From: Asticcacaulis currens
GTDB lineage: Bacteria > Pseudomonadota > Alphaproteobacteria > Caulobacterales > Caulobacteraceae
Assembly (NCBI RefSeq): GCF_028550395.1
Contig: NZ_JAQQKW010000013.1
Span: forward strand, 25,021-89,020
Direction of reading: 5' to 3'
DNA: 64,000 nt
The notes under the pieces were generated by a model. That model saw nothing but the letters and a program-made list of their open reading frames with translations, was not told the DNA's origin and did no database searches. The translations under genes and the position numbers were made by a program. Below are positions 33,620-43,387 of the stretch, piece by piece (position 1 is the first letter of the stretch; each line of letters opens with the position of its first letter).

Positions 33620-33871
33620 ATGAAAGCCACGGTTCATATCTTCCTCAAGGCGGGCGTTCTCGACGTTCAGGGCAAGGCGGTCGAAGGCGCACTCAACGGG
33701 CTGGCGGGCACCGCTGGCTGGAGCGATGTCGCCAATGTCCGCGTCGGCAAGGTGCTGGAGTTCGATCTGAAGAGCACGGACAAGGCCGCCGCCGAAGCCG
33801 AGGTGAAGTCCATGTGCGAAAAGCTGCTGGCCAATACGGTCATCGAATCCTACCGCATCGAGGTCGCCTAA
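33620..33871 (+). CDS. purS: FGAM synthase subunit PurS
   Basis: An 83-residue ferredoxin-like fold protein that bridges PurQ and PurL in the three-subunit formylglycinamidine ribonucleotide synthase. Visible hallmarks are [20 protein letters not shown] and [12 protein letters not shown] 33620 is favoured over 33545 because homologues begin at K-A-T-V-H. Its TAA is one base before purQ. Confidence 0.95.
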   Translation: MKATVHIFLKAGVLDVQGKAVEGALNGLAGTAGWSDVANVRVGKVLEFDLKSTDKAAAEAEVKSMCEKLLANTVIESYRIEVA

Positions 33872-33872
33872 G

Positions 33873-34544
33873 ATGAAAGCCGCCGTCCTCGTCTTTCCGG
33901 GTTCCAATTGCGACCGCGACTGCAAGGTGGCGGTCGAGGTGACGACCGGCGCCCAAGTCAGCATGGTGTGGCATCAGGACACGAGCCTGCCCGCGGGCCT
34001 TGATCTCATCGTCGTGCCGGGCGGCTTCTCCTATGGCGACTATCTGCGCTGCGGCGCGATGGCGTCGCTGTCGCCGGTGATGGCTGAGGTGGTCAAGGCG
34101 GCGCAGCGCGGCGTCTCGGTCGTCGGCATCTGCAACGGCTTCCAGATCCTGTGCGAAGCGGGTCTGCTGCCGGGGGCGCTGATGCGTAATGCCGGCCTTA
34201 AGTACGTCTGCAAACCCATTGAACTGACGATTGAAAATCGCAACACGCGCTTTACCTCGGCCTATGGCGATAAGTCGAGCGTGTGGATGACGCAAGGCAA
34301 TGGCGACGGCAACTTCTTCGCCGATGCCGAAACGCTGAAAGCCATCGAAGACAATCATCAGGTCGTGTTCCGTTACGTCGAAAACCCCAATGGCTCGGTC
34401 AATAACATCGCCGGGATCATGAATACCGAAGGCAATGTGCTGGGCATGATGCCGCACCCGGACCGCGCCTTTGAACCGGCGCTGGGCTCGGCCGACGGCG
34501 CGCCGCTGTTCCACAGCCTGATGCGCGTGCTTCAGGCGGCCTGA
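33873..34544 (+). CDS. purQ: FGAM synthase glutaminase subunit PurQ
   Basis: A 223-residue class I glutamine amidotransferase that supplies ammonia to Pur[11 protein letters not shown] is at the start, the nucleophilic Cys is in [11 protein letters not shown] (about residue 87), and the catalytic His/Glu pair is in [12 protein letters not shown]. It is tightly spaced after purS. A long hairpin follows 35 bases after the stop. Confidence 0.97.
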   Translation: MKAAVLVFPGSNCDRDCKVAVEVTTGAQVSMVWHQDTSLPAGLDLIVVPGGFSYGDYLRCGAMASLSPVMAEVVKAAQRGVSVVGICNGFQILCEAGLLPGALMRNAGLKYVCKPIELTIENRNTRFTSAYGDKSSVWMTQGNGDGNFFADAETLKAIEDNHQVVFRYVENPNGSVNNIAGIMNTEGNVLGMMPHPDRAFEPALGSADGAPLFHSLMRVLQAA

Positions 34545-34579
34545 CGCAAAGTCCGATTGACACAAACGGTTGCAAATGC

Positions 34580-34633
34580 AACCCCTTGTCCGACCGTCCG
34601 GCATCAGGCCCTGACGGTCAGACAAGGGGTTTT
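34580..34633 (+). terminator. Long hairpin after purQ that contains the next gene's ribosome binding site
   Basis: Arms 34580-34598 and 34613-34631 pair over 19 bp with one mismatch, have a 14-base loop and end in TTTT, as an intrinsic terminator does. The right arm also contains AAGGGG (34624-34629), six bases before the ATG of the hydrolase gene at 34636. Pairing would therefore hide that site in read-through transcripts. Confidence 0.7.
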
Positions 34634-34635
34634 AC

Positions 34636-36087
34636 ATGACGATGCGCGCGGGTCTGGTCTGGATTTCGGCCGCTCTGGCCCTCACGACGGGGTGCGCCTC
34701 GGCCGACAGCTTCCCCGACACGCCGGTGACCAGCGATCTGCCGCTGGGCTATCATGCCAGGGCCTGCCCCGCCGCCTACAAGACCATCGTCACAACCCGC
34801 ACCGTCGAGTGCGGCGATATGGTCGTCGAAGAGACGCGCGGCAGCGGCAATGGCCGCCGCATCAGCTTTCCCGTCGTCATTGCCCGCGCCGTCGCGCCGG
34901 ACAAAAAACCCGATCCCCTAATCTATCTGCACGGCGGCCCCGGCGGTGATATTGTCGAGGCCGCCCCCTATATCGCCAAGGGCGACAAGACCGCGCTCGA
35001 CCGCGACCTGATCCTGTTCGATCATCGCGGCACCGGACAATCGACCCCCTCTCTGGATTGCGGCGAAGCGCCCCTGTCCGACGCTGGCGTGACCAGCGCG
35101 GCGGGCGTCGAGGTGCTGAAGGCCTGCGCCCTGCACTGGCGCGCCAAAGGCGTGGACACGTCGCAATATCATTCCGCCGTCATCGCTCAGGACATCCGCG
35201 ACCTTCGTCAGGCGCTGCATATCACCACCTATAACCTGTTCGGCGGCTCCTATGGCACGCGGGTGGCCATGGCCGTCATGCAGCATGACCCCGAAGGCTT
35301 GCGTAGCGTTATCCTTTCCTCGACCTGGCCACCGGAAGGCAATGCCACCGCCCCCCTGCCCGGTCTGGTGTCGCGTGAAGTGCGTCAGGTGCTGGCCTAT
35401 TGCCGCGCCGATGCCACCTGCCGTCAGCGCTTCCCCGATCTGGAAGCGCGCTTCGATGCCCGCCTGAAACAGTGGCTGGACGCGCCGGTCACCCATAACG
35501 GCCAGACCTATACAGCGGATGAGGTCGGCGCCTTCCTGCTCGATGAACTCTACAGCGATCGCGGGGCGCGCCGCCTGCCCCGGACCATGGACGATCTGCT
35601 GAAAGGGGATTTTGCCGCGCTGGACCGCTTCAAGAAGGTGCAGGCGGGCTATACCGAGGGCCAGTTCTTTACCACCCTGTGCCGTGAGGAGTTTGCTTTT
35701 GAAGACCCGGCGGCGCTTGAGGCCACCGACCGCAACGACCCGATCGCCCTGTCCGTCGCCCGCGATGCGCGGCGCTTCTTCGAGGTTTGCCCGGCCTTCG
35801 CCACGGGCAGTGCCGCAGCGGTGGAAAACCAGCCCCTGACCAGTGACATCCCGACCCTGATGCTGTCGGCGGATATCGACGCCGGCTGTCCGGCGGAGTT
35901 GTCAGATGAGGCCGTCAAGCGCCTTAGCCATGGCCGCAACTACACCTTCGTCAACCGGATGCATACGGTTCAGGGCAGCGCCTGCGCGCAAAAAATGATG
36001 GCGCAGTTTCTGCAAACGGCCGATCCCGTCGTGGACACGTCGTGCATGACGGATGATCGCCCCAAATTTCCGTTCATTTACGAGTGA
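34636..36087 (+). CDS. Exported alpha/beta-hydrolase, S33 tripeptidyl-aminopeptidase-like
   Basis: A 483-residue envelope enzyme. The N-terminus is a lipoprotein-type signal (LALTTGC, Cys near residue 18). The alpha/beta-hydrolase core shows the oxyanion HGGPGG motif, the nucleophile elbow FGGSYGTR (Ser at about residue 204) and a C-terminal TAP-like region (TLMLSADIDAGCP; catalytic His in RMHTVQGSACA). Similar proteins cleave N-terminal residues or short peptides. It lies between purQ and purL without an obvious metabolic link, and its start is sequestered by the preceding hairpin. Confidence 0.85.
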   Translation: MTMRAGLVWISAALALTTGCASADSFPDTPVTSDLPLGYHARACPAAYKTIVTTRTVECGDMVVEETRGSGNGRRISFPVVIARAVAPDKKPDPLIYLHGGPGGDIVEAAPYIAKGDKTALDRDLILFDHRGTGQSTPSLDCGEAPLSDAGVTSAAGVEVLKACALHWRAKGVDTSQYHSAVIAQDIRDLRQALHITTYNLFGGSYGTRVAMAVMQHDPEGLRSVILSSTWPPEGNATAPLPGLVSREVRQVLAYCRADATCRQRFPDLEARFDARLKQWLDAPVTHNGQTYTADEVGAFLLDELYSDRGARRLPRTMDDLLKGDFAALDRFKKVQAGYTEGQFFTTLCREEFAFEDPAALEATDRNDPIALSVARDARRFFEVCPAFATGSAAAVENQPLTSDIPTLMLSADIDAGCPAELSDEAVKRLSHGRNYTFVNRMHTVQGSACAQKMMAQFLQTADPVVDTSCMTDDRPKFPFIYE

Positions 36088-36138
36088 GCCCGGCAATAAT
36101 AGCTGACAGGGCGCACTGAATCCGCTAAACGCGCGCCC

Positions 36139-38352
36139 ATGAGCACGACATCCTCCGCCCCCGCCCAAACCCAGAAGTCCATGGCCGACTATGCGTCGGA
36201 GTTCGGACTGAAACCCGACGAATATCAGGTCATCCTCGACCGGCTGGGGCGCGAGCCCAACTATGTCGAACTGGGCGTCTTCTCGGTCATGTGGTCGGAG
36301 CACTGCTCGTACAAATCCTCGCGGATGCACCTGCGCAAATTCCCGGTGACCGGTGAGCGCGTCATCTGCGGACCGGGTGAAAACGCCGGGGTCATCGACA
36401 TCGGCGACGGTCAGGCCTGCATCTTCAAGATGGAAAGCCACAACCACCCCTCCTATATCGAACCCTATCAGGGCGCGGCGACGGGCGTCGGCGGTATCAT
36501 GCGTGACGTCTTCACCATGGGTGCGCGCCCGGTGGCGTTGCTAAACGCCCTGCGCTTCGGTGAGCCGTCTCACCCCAAAACCAAACGCATCGTCGAAGGC
36601 GTCGTCGCGGGCATCGGCGGTTACGGCAACTGCGTCGGCGTGCCGACCGTGGCCGGCGAAACCAACTTCCATGCGGGCTATAACGGCAACTGCCTCGTTA
36701 ACGCCATGTGCGTGGGCTTGGCCGATGCCGACAAGATCTTCTATTCCGCCGCGCCGGAACCCGGTCTGCCGGTCGTCTATTTCGGCTCCAAGACCGGCCG
36801 CGACGGCATTCACGGCGCGACCATGTCCTCGGCCGAGTTTTCCGAGGACTCCGAGGAAAAGCGCCCCACGGTGCAGGTGGGCGACCCCTTTGCCGAAAAG
36901 CTGCTGATCGAAGCGACGCTGGAGCTGATGGCGTCAGGCGCCGTTGCCGCCATTCAGGACATGGGCGCCGCGGGCCTGACCTCCTCGTCGGTTGAAATGG
37001 CCGGTAAGGGCGGCCTCGGCATCACGCTCGACCTCGACAAGGTGCCGCAGCGCGAAGCCAACATGTCGGCCTACGAGATGATGCTGTCGGAGTCGCAGGA
37101 GCGGATGCTGGCCATCCTCAAGCCGGGCCGCGAAAACGACGGCTACCGTATCTTTGAAAAGTGGGGCCTCGACGCCGCCGTCATCGGCGAAACCAACACC
37201 TCCGGCCATATCGTTCTGAAGCACAAGGGCGAGGTCGTCTGCGACCTGCCGCTGGGCCCGCTGAGCGACGACGCGCCTCTGTATGATCGCCCGTGGGTCG
37301 AACCGGATATGGAAGCGCCGCTGGCGTCGGTGCCGTCGGCCCCGGTCGGCGATGCCTTGCTGACGATTCTGGCCTCGCCCGACATGGCCTCCAAGCGCTG
37401 GCTGTGGGAACAGTACGACCGTCACGTCATGGCCGACACCCTGGCCGACTCAGCGACTGGTTCAGACGCCGGTATGGTCCGCGTCCACGGCACCAAGAAG
37501 GCGCTGGCCGTCACCTCGGACTGTACGCCGCGCTACGTCAAGGCCAACCCCTATGAGGGCGGCAAGCAGGCCGTGGCCGAAGCCTGGCGCAACCTGACCG
37601 CCGTAGGGGCCGACCCCATCGCCATCACCGACAATCTGAACTTCGGCAATCCGGAGCGCCCCAAGATCATGGGGCAGATCGTGCGCGCCATCGACGGCAT
37701 GGCCGAAGCGTGCCGCGAGCTGAACTTCCCCGTCGTCTCGGGCAATGTGTCGCTGTATAACGAAACCAATGGCGTCGCCATCCCGCCGACCCCGACCGTG
37801 GGCGCGGTGGGCCTGCTGGCCGACTACGACCAGCGCGTCGGTTTTCACACGCTGAAGGCCGGTCAGGTTCTGGTCCTCATCGGCGAGACGGCGGGCGAAC
37901 TGGGCTCGTCTCTGTACCTGCGTGAAGTGCACGGCATCGAAGCCGGGGCGCCGCCGAAGGTCGATCTGAGCGTCGAAAAGCGCAATGGCGACTTCGTGCG
38001 CGACCTGATCCGCTCCAAAACCGCCAAGGCCGTGCACGACCTGTCGGACGGTGGCCTCCTGCCGGCGGCCTTCGACATGGCCTCGGCGTCGGGCGTCGGT
38101 ATCGAATTGAAAAACTCCACCGCCCTCGAAGACCACGTCTTCGCCTTTGCCGAAGATCAGGCGCGCTACCTGATCGCGGTGGACGAAGCGTCGGCGCATC
38201 TGGTGCTCGCCAAGGCCGCCGAAGCGGGCGTCCCGGCCCTGACCATCGGCGTGGCGGGCGGTTCGGACCTCAGCCTGACCGGCGTGATGTCGCTGTCCTT
38301 AGACGAACTGAAAACCGCCAATGAGCGGTGGCTGCCGGAATTTATGGGCTAA
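36139..38352 (+). CDS. purL: FGAM synthase large subunit PurL (small type)
   Basis: A 737-residue ATP-dependent subunit converting FGAR to FGAM with PurS and PurQ. Its length is that of the small PurL lacking a fused glutaminase domain, consistent with the separate purS and purQ here. Visible hallmarks are [12 protein letters not shown] near the N-terminus, [33 protein letters not shown] and [11 protein letters not shown]. It begins 51 bases after the hydrolase gene. Confidence 0.97.
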   Translation: MSTTSSAPAQTQKSMADYASEFGLKPDEYQVILDRLGREPNYVELGVFSVMWSEHCSYKSSRMHLRKFPVTGERVICGPGENAGVIDIGDGQACIFKMESHNHPSYIEPYQGAATGVGGIMRDVFTMGARPVALLNALRFGEPSHPKTKRIVEGVVAGIGGYGNCVGVPTVAGETNFHAGYNGNCLVNAMCVGLADADKIFYSAAPEPGLPVVYFGSKTGRDGIHGATMSSAEFSEDSEEKRPTVQVGDPFAEKLLIEATLELMASGAVAAIQDMGAAGLTSSSVEMAGKGGLGITLDLDKVPQREANMSAYEMMLSESQERMLAILKPGRENDGYRIFEKWGLDAAVIGETNTSGHIVLKHKGEVVCDLPLGPLSDDAPLYDRPWVEPDMEAPLASVPSAPVGDALLTILASPDMASKRWLWEQYDRHVMADTLADSATGSDAGMVRVHGTKKALAVTSDCTPRYVKANPYEGGKQAVAEAWRNLTAVGADPIAITDNLNFGNPERPKIMGQIVRAIDGMAEACRELNFPVVSGNVSLYNETNGVAIPPTPTVGAVGLLADYDQRVGFHTLKAGQVLVLIGETAGELGSSLYLREVHGIEAGAPPKVDLSVEKRNGDFVRDLIRSKTAKAVHDLSDGGLLPAAFDMASASGVGIELKNSTALEDHVFAFAEDQARYLIAVDEASAHLVLAKAAEAGVPALTIGVAGGSDLSLTGVMSLSLDELKTANERWLPEFMG

Positions 38353-38388
38353 ACACAGTCCCTCCCTTGGTGTCAGAGGAGGGCTTCT

Positions 38389-39156
38389 TTAAAAAGTCAC
38401 TTGGTTTTGCCCCGGACGGACCCGCTCCGGACGGCGGGCGTTGAAACGCTTTTCCGCCTCAGCAAGCTGTGCCTTGGTCATCAACGGCGTCAATCGTTGC
38501 AGATCAGCCGATACCGGTGGCGGGTTTTGCTGCCAGGTGCGCCCTTCATGCGCCAGCGCATAGAAGACATAGGCTTCGGTCAGGTCTTTAGCCACCCCCT
38601 CACCCGCTTCCAGCCGTCGTGCCCACGCGCTCTGCGCCGTCGGCAATCCGGCCTCGGCCGCCTTGCGGATCAGGTCGATCCCCCGCGTGCAGTTGGCCTC
38701 GACACCCCGCCCATCGCACAGCATCTGCCCCGTCAGCAGCAGACCCTCCGGATAGTCCTTGAAGGCCGAGCGCTGGGCCCAGACAAAAGCCTCCTTTTCG
38801 TCCTTCGTCACTCCGTCTCCGCTCAGATAATGCCGCGCGAGCTGGTACTGCGCCTCGGCATGGCTCTGGGTCGCCGCCTTTTTATACCATTCGACGGCCT
38901 GAGCCGGATCCTTGTCCACCTGAAAGCCGTTGTCATAGGCGCGCGCGACATAGACCTGTGAGTTGAGGACGCCGATCTTGGCATAGGCCAGTTCGTAATC
39001 GAAAGCGGTCTTGTAGATTTTGACTCCGCGCCAGCGCTCGTTTTCGTGCCACAGCCACGCCCCGGCAACGACCAGCGGCACCACAAAGGCCAGCACCTGC
39101 ACCCAGCGCACCCATGGCTTGGGCTTGGGGTTGCGGATATCCGTCAGATTGGTCAT
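38389..39156 (-). CDS. Membrane-anchored Sel1-repeat protein
   Basis: A 255-residue protein with one N-terminal membrane segment (VQVLAFVVPLVVAGAWLW, about residues 19-36) followed by three or four Sel1-like repeats (YKKAATQSHAEAQYQLARHYLSG, IRKAAEAGLPTAQSAWARRLEAGEG). Such repeats mediate protein-protein contact. The ATG at 39156 is favoured; an upstream in-frame start at 39237 adds 27 residues. It is divergent from bolA, and no function can be assigned. Confidence 0.82.
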   Translation of the reverse strand: MTNLTDIRNPKPKPWVRWVQVLAFVVPLVVAGAWLWHENERWRGVKIYKTAFDYELAYAKIGVLNSQVYVARAYDNGFQVDKDPAQAVEWYKKAATQSHAEAQYQLARHYLSGDGVTKDEKEAFVWAQRSAFKDYPEGLLLTGQMLCDGRGVEANCTRGIDLIRKAAEAGLPTAQSAWARRLEAGEGVAKDLTEAYVFYALAHEGRTWQQNPPPVSADLQRLTPLMTKAQLAEAEKRFNARRPERVRPGQNQVTF

Positions 39157-39280
39157 GCGGCGCGCCCGGGATGCGAGGGAAGAGGAGGGTGAAGACAGAC
39201 AATTGTCACTTGTTAACCCATTCTGTGCTAGTTCCAAACCGATTGTGTTCGTTCATCGAGTCGTTCTCAAGGCCCTTCCC

Positions 39281-39511
39281 ATGCCCGTCGCCCAATCCGA
39301 TCTCGAAGCCCGCCTGAAGGCCGCCTTCCCCGACGCCGAGATTGTCGTGGAAGATCTGGCCGGAGACGGTGACCATTACAAGGCCTATATCACCGACGCC
39401 GGTTTTGCAGGGATGCCACGCGTGCGTCAGCATCAGAAGGTCTATGCCGCCCTGTCCGACCTGATGAGCGGTCCGTTACACGCCCTCGCCCTCGAAACCC
39501 GCGCCCCCTGA
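39281..39511 (+). CDS. bolA: BolA family protein
   Basis: A 76-residue BolA/IbaG-type protein. BolA proteins bind CGFS monothiol glutaredoxins and share a [2Fe-2S] cluster, linking iron sensing and cluster transfer. Visible features are LEARLKAAFPDAEIVVEDL, the GDHYKAYI strand and the conserved MPRVRQHQKVYAAL helix carrying the ligand His. A matching CGFS glutaredoxin gene follows one gene later. The order purL-bolA-grxD is common in Alphaproteobacteria. Confidence 0.93.
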   Translation: MPVAQSDLEARLKAAFPDAEIVVEDLAGDGDHYKAYITDAGFAGMPRVRQHQKVYAALSDLMSGPLHALALETRAP

Positions 39512-39523
39512 GACAGGTCCGCC

Positions 39524-40450
39524 ATGCGCTATCGCCCGTTCGGACGCTCCGGTCAGGCCCTTTCCGCCCTGGGCCTCAATGTGTCGTGGGCGAAGCTGGG
39601 TCGTAACCCGCAGGCCGTAGCGCGCCTGTTGAACACGGCGCTGGAAAACGGCATCAATACCTTTCACCTGACCTCGGCTCAGCCGGAACTGCTGCGGGTG
39701 GCGGCGGACACCTTCGCCATTGCCGATCGCCGCGTTCTGTTTGTCTCCCTCAGCGCCGAGGAAGAAGGCAGCAGCGACCCGGCCGATGAATACCGCCTTG
39801 AGCCGTTGCGCGAGCGCCTGCGCGGTGTCATCAAGTCTTCGGGCCTGCAGTGGATCGACCTGCTGGTCTTCCACGCCAACGGCTTTGATCGCATCCCCGA
39901 CCGAAGCTGGACCTTTCTCACCGCCCTGCGTGAGGCGGGGATGCTGAAATTCACCGGGGCAACGGCCAATGACGACCTGATCAAGGTGGCGGTCGATGAC
40001 GGACGCTTCAATATCCTCAAGACGGTGTTTGACATCGACACCTCGTGGAACAAGCGCCACCTGCTCGACTATGCCCTGTCGCAGGGTATGGCCGTCTTCG
40101 GCCACGACTTCTTTCCGGCCCAGTACCGCAAGGCCGAAGCGGTCGTGCCCAAAAGCGGATGGCGCGGCCTGTTCGGCGGCAAACCGGCCGATCCGCTGGC
40201 CGGGCGGGGCACCTATGCCTTCTTGCATCAGACGCCCGACTGGACCGCCGAAGAACTGTGCCTGTCCTACGCCCTGACCCAGCCCAACCTTTCGACCCTG
40301 TTTGCCTCAGCGGATGACCCCGAACATCTGGAGGCGCTGGCCGCAGTCGTTGAGCGCGCCATGCCGACCTCGGTACCGGCGCAGATCGAGATGGCGCGCT
40401 TTTCGGCGCAGGCCGAGACCTTGGAAAACGCCCGCAAGAAACCGGCCTGA
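39524..40450 (+). CDS. Aldo/keto-reductase-fold protein with lost catalytic residues
   Basis: A 308-residue protein beginning like an aldo/keto reductase (MRYRPFGRSGQALSALGL). Where active members read GxNFFDTAxxYG, this one reads GINTFHLTSAQ, so the catalytic Asp and Tyr are replaced by H48 and Q53. The usual T-K strand reads FVSLSAE, so the Lys appears lost as well. The His in LLVFHANG remains. Oxidoreductase activity is therefore unlikely. It lies between bolA and grxD, 12 bases after bolA, so a structural or regulatory role in the same pathway is possible. Confidence 0.8.
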   Translation: MRYRPFGRSGQALSALGLNVSWAKLGRNPQAVARLLNTALENGINTFHLTSAQPELLRVAADTFAIADRRVLFVSLSAEEEGSSDPADEYRLEPLRERLRGVIKSSGLQWIDLLVFHANGFDRIPDRSWTFLTALREAGMLKFTGATANDDLIKVAVDDGRFNILKTVFDIDTSWNKRHLLDYALSQGMAVFGHDFFPAQYRKAEAVVPKSGWRGLFGGKPADPLAGRGTYAFLHQTPDWTAEELCLSYALTQPNLSTLFASADDPEHLEALAAVVERAMPTSVPAQIEMARFSAQAETLENARKKPA

Positions 40451-40518
40451 TCCACTGGATTTTACAGCGGTCTGTGCCTATATCACACCCACAAAACCCT
40501 TTTGCCGGAGTGCCCGCC

Positions 40519-40860
40519 GTGAGCGCCGATCTCAACACCGAAGTGCATCAGTTCATTGATGGCACCATCAAAAACAATCCCGTCGTCCTGTTCATGAAGG
40601 GCACGCCTGATCAGCCGCGCTGCGGCTTCTCCTCGCTGGTTGTGCAGGTTCTGGACCATCTGGGCGTTGAGTTTGCGGGCGTCGATGTGTTGCAGGACAA
40701 TGATCTGCGCGAAGGGATCAAGGCCTATTCCGACTGGCCGACCATCCCGCAGCTCTATGTGAAAGAAGAGTTTATTGGCGGCGCCGACATCGTGCGCGAG
40801 CTTTTCCAGAACGGCGAACTGAAGACGCTTCTGACCGATAAGGGCGTGCTGGAGGCCTGA
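40519..40860 (+). CDS. grxD: Monothiol CGFS glutaredoxin (Grx4/GrxD)
   Basis: A 113-residue class II glutaredoxin that assembles and transfers [2Fe-2S] clusters, typically as a complex with BolA. The motif PRCGFSS is present, together with VVLFMKGTPDQP, WPTIPQLYVKEEFIGG and the GGADI glutathione-binding region. I start at the GTG at 40519, with CCGGAG nine bases upstream; the upstream ATG at 40474 would add a Pro-rich stretch lacking homology. A terminator follows. Confidence 0.95.
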   Translation: MSADLNTEVHQFIDGTIKNNPVVLFMKGTPDQPRCGFSSLVVQVLDHLGVEFAGVDVLQDNDLREGIKAYSDWPTIPQLYVKEEFIGGADIVRELFQNGELKTLLTDKGVLEA

Positions 40861-40889
40861 TTTTCGCGTCTCTTTCATACGCCTGACAC

Positions 40890-40920
40890 ACGCCCTGCCC
40901 TATCTGGGTCAGGGCGTTTT
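40890..40920 (+). terminator. Terminator after grxD
   Basis: The stem ACGCCCTG / CAGGGCGT (40890-40897 and 40910-40917), with CCC/GGG pairing inside the loop, is followed by TTTTGTTT. It lies about 30 bases past the grxD stop. Confidence 0.82.
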
Positions 40921-40985
40921 GTTTGGCTTGTCAGAACGCGCACAACGGGTATTTTAAAACCGGTTCATACACGAGGGGGTTTGTG

Positions 40986-42590
40986 ATGCGAAAGACAGCG
41001 ATCATCGGGTTGAGCGTCTGTCTGTCGCTGATGGCCAGCCTGTCGCAGGCCGCCGAAAAATGGGTGCAGGCGGAAAGCCCGAACTTCATCGTCTATTCCA
41101 ACGTCAACGCGAAGGCCACCGAGGCCTATGTGCGTAATCTGGAGAAGTTTCGCTACATTATCGGGGCCTTTTATGGCCTTTCGGGGCCGGATGTCGAACC
41201 GCAGCCGCGGATGAAGCTGTATTTTCTGGGTGACCGATCGGACCTTAAACAGGTCAGACCCAGGCTGGATAGCCATGTGGCCGGCTTTGTAAGCATCTGC
41301 GCCGCCGGCACGGCCGGGTTTTCGACCTATGAGGGGGAGGCCATCGCGTCGGGTTCCAAGGTTCAGAACCTCGCTGAAAACACCAGCCAGCACATCTTCT
41401 TCCATGAATATACGCACATATTCATGTTCCAGAACTCGCAAACCTTCTATCCGCGCTGGTTTGTCGAAGGCTTTGCCGAATATTATGGCACAACGAAAAT
41501 TCTGAATGATGAAGCCGTTGTTGGAATGGCCTTGTCCTGGCGCATCCGTCAACTCAGCTCCAGCGGCACCCTGACCTATGAGGACATACTGCGCGATGCC
41601 CCCTCGACGCGCCGATCCGGTTCAAACTTCTACCCGCAGTCGTGGTTGCTGACCCACTGGATCCTGAGTGACCCGGCACGGCGTGAGGCCTTCCGCCACT
41701 ATCTTGAGCGCCGCAGCAAGGGGGAAGAGGCGGTGGCGGCGTTTGAAGCCGCCTTTGGCGTGCCGGTCAAATCGCTGTCGTCCGTCCTGTGGAGCTATAT
41801 GAATTCACTGAAGGCGACGGTTTATCGCATCCGGGATATGCCGGACCCAAAAATCACGCTGTCACCCATGCCGGGCAGTGCCGACAAACTGGCGCTGTGG
41901 GATGCCGGGTCAATGACCTGCATACCCCGCGACTACAGAGCAGCGCTGCTGGAGAAAGTCCAGAAGGAGGCCAGTAAGTACCCGGACGAGGCCTATGCGC
42001 AAGGGGTGCTGGCGCGCGCCCAAATTCAGTATGGCGATGAACAGAAGGGGCTTGACTACTACCAGACCTACACGGCGGCCAACCCCGATGACGCCGAAGG
42101 CTTCTATCGTCTGGGTCAGACTTGGTATCTGATGAGCCTTCACAGGCTTTTCCAGCCGGGGGAAACCTTTGACTCCCAGATGCGCAAGGCGCGCGAGGCG
42201 TTTCGTAAGGCCTACACCCTTGACCCGATGAACGCCTCCAATCTCAACTATCTGGCGCGCGCGGCGAAGATGGGGCCGGACTATCCGGACGATAACACGG
42301 TGAATGCCGCCTATCAGGCTCATATTCTGGCCCCAGCGGTGCGCGACTACGCCATTTTTGCGGCGCAGTTGCTGATCAGGCGCGACCGCTTGGGCGAAGC
42401 GGCGGATGTGCTGCGGCCTCTGGCCAATGACCCGCACGGGGCCGCGGCGGCTGAACGGCTGGGTAGCATTGTCGCGGCGATTGATGCCGGAAAATCGAAG
42501 GCTGAGGTTTTGGATATGCTCAAGGCCCCTGCCCCAAAGCCCGGCGCGACCGACGATGATGAGGATGGCAAGAAAGACGACCAAAAGTAA
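40986..42590 (+). CDS. Exported gluzincin-like metallopeptidase with TPR-like tail
   Basis: A 534-residue exported protein. The signal peptide (IIGLSVCLSLMASLSQAA) is followed by a peptidase-MA/DUF1570-like domain with HEYTH (about residue 142) and a downstream WFVEGFAEYYG, the HExxH...E pattern of gluzincins. Residues about 330-510 hold TPR-like helical repeats (GFYRLGQTWYLMSLHRLF, AREAFRKAYTLDPMNASNL). The last 20 residues are Asp/Lys-rich. Similar proteins are common in Caulobacterales and lack a known substrate. ATG 40986 has GAGGGGG six bases upstream. Confidence 0.82.
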   Translation: MRKTAIIGLSVCLSLMASLSQAAEKWVQAESPNFIVYSNVNAKATEAYVRNLEKFRYIIGAFYGLSGPDVEPQPRMKLYFLGDRSDLKQVRPRLDSHVAGFVSICAAGTAGFSTYEGEAIASGSKVQNLAENTSQHIFFHEYTHIFMFQNSQTFYPRWFVEGFAEYYGTTKILNDEAVVGMALSWRIRQLSSSGTLTYEDILRDAPSTRRSGSNFYPQSWLLTHWILSDPARREAFRHYLERRSKGEEAVAAFEAAFGVPVKSLSSVLWSYMNSLKATVYRIRDMPDPKITLSPMPGSADKLALWDAGSMTCIPRDYRAALLEKVQKEASKYPDEAYAQGVLARAQIQYGDEQKGLDYYQTYTAANPDDAEGFYRLGQTWYLMSLHRLFQPGETFDSQMRKAREAFRKAYTLDPMNASNLNYLARAAKMGPDYPDDNTVNAAYQAHILAPAVRDYAIFAAQLLIRRDRLGEAADVLRPLANDPHGAAAAERLGSIVAAIDAGKSKAEVLDMLKAPAPKPGATDDDEDGKKDDQK

Positions 42591-42592
42591 CA

Positions 42593-42624
42593 AAAACCCC
42601 GGAAGGCGGACCTTCCGGGGTTTT
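42593..42624. terminator. Bidirectional terminator between the metallopeptidase gene and rpsD
   Basis: A perfect 14-bp stem (AAAACCCCGGAAGG / CCTTCCGGGGTTTT) with a 4-base loop ends in T-runs on both strands, serving the plus-strand gene ending at 42590 and rpsD ending at 42650. Confidence 0.92.
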
Positions 42625-42649
42625 GTTCTCACCGTCGCAGCTTCGACTA

Positions 42650-43267
42650 TTACGAGGAGTAATATTCGACGATCAGGTTCGGCTCCATCTTAACCGGATA
42701 CGGAACTTCCGACAGTTCCGGCAGGCGCAGATAGGTGGCCTTCATCGCCTTGGCGTCCAGTTCGATATAGTCCGGCACGTCGCGCTCAGGCGATTGCAGG
42801 GCTTCGAGCACCAGAGCCATGTTGCGCGAACGCTCGCGGACCTCGATCACGTCGCCGACCTTCACGCGGTAAGAGGCGATGTTCACCTTCTTGCCGTTGA
42901 CCAGAACGTGGCCGTGGTTGACGAACTGACGGGCCGCCCAGACGGTCGGCACGAACTTGCAACGATAGACGATGGCGTCCAGACGCGACTCCAGCAGCGC
43001 GATCAGGTTCTCGGAGGTGTTGCCCTTGCGGCGATCGGCCTCTTCGTAGATCTTCGAGAATTGCTTCTCGGTGATGTTGCCGTAGTAGCCCTTCAGCTTT
43101 TGCTTGGCGCGCAGTTGCAGGCCGAAGTCCGAAACCTTGGACTTGCGACGCTGACCGTGCTGGCCGGGGCCGTAGGAGCGCTTGTTGACGGGGGACTTGG
43201 GACGGCCCCACAGGTTTTCACCCATGGCGCGGTCGAGCTTGTACTTGGCGCTGTGGCGCTTCGACAT
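42650..43267 (-). CDS. rpsD: 30S ribosomal protein S4
   Basis: A 205-residue primary 16S rRNA-binding protein that nucleates 30S assembly. Signature segments are [38 protein letters not shown] and the S4 RNA-binding domain (about residues 94-155, [31 protein letters not shown]). The ATG at 43267 is right for the family; upstream in-frame residues are leader. It is monocistronic here, outside the alpha operon, as is usual in Alphaproteobacteria. Confidence 0.98.
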   Translation of the reverse strand: MSKRHSAKYKLDRAMGENLWGRPKSPVNKRSYGPGQHGQRRKSKVSDFGLQLRAKQKLKGYYGNITEKQFSKIYEEADRRKGNTSENLIALLESRLDAIVYRCKFVPTVWAARQFVNHGHVLVNGKKVNIASYRVKVGDVIEVRERSRNMALVLEALQSPERDVPDYIELDAKAMKATYLRLPELSEVPYPVKMEPNLIVEYYSS

Positions 43268-43387
43268 AGTCTTACCTTTATATAACCCTGTCCGGCGTCC
43301 CGCGAGAGTGCGAGACAGCGATTTCAACGGCGGTTCAGGATCAACCCGTAATAGCCCGCCTACCGAAGGTAAGCAGGAGAAGCGGCG

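Noticed and set aside
33873..38352. purQ-hydrolase-purL as a purine-linked peptidase system
   Set aside because: The hydrolase is an exported lipoprotein-like enzyme with a hairpin-isolated start; proximity alone does not support a purine role.
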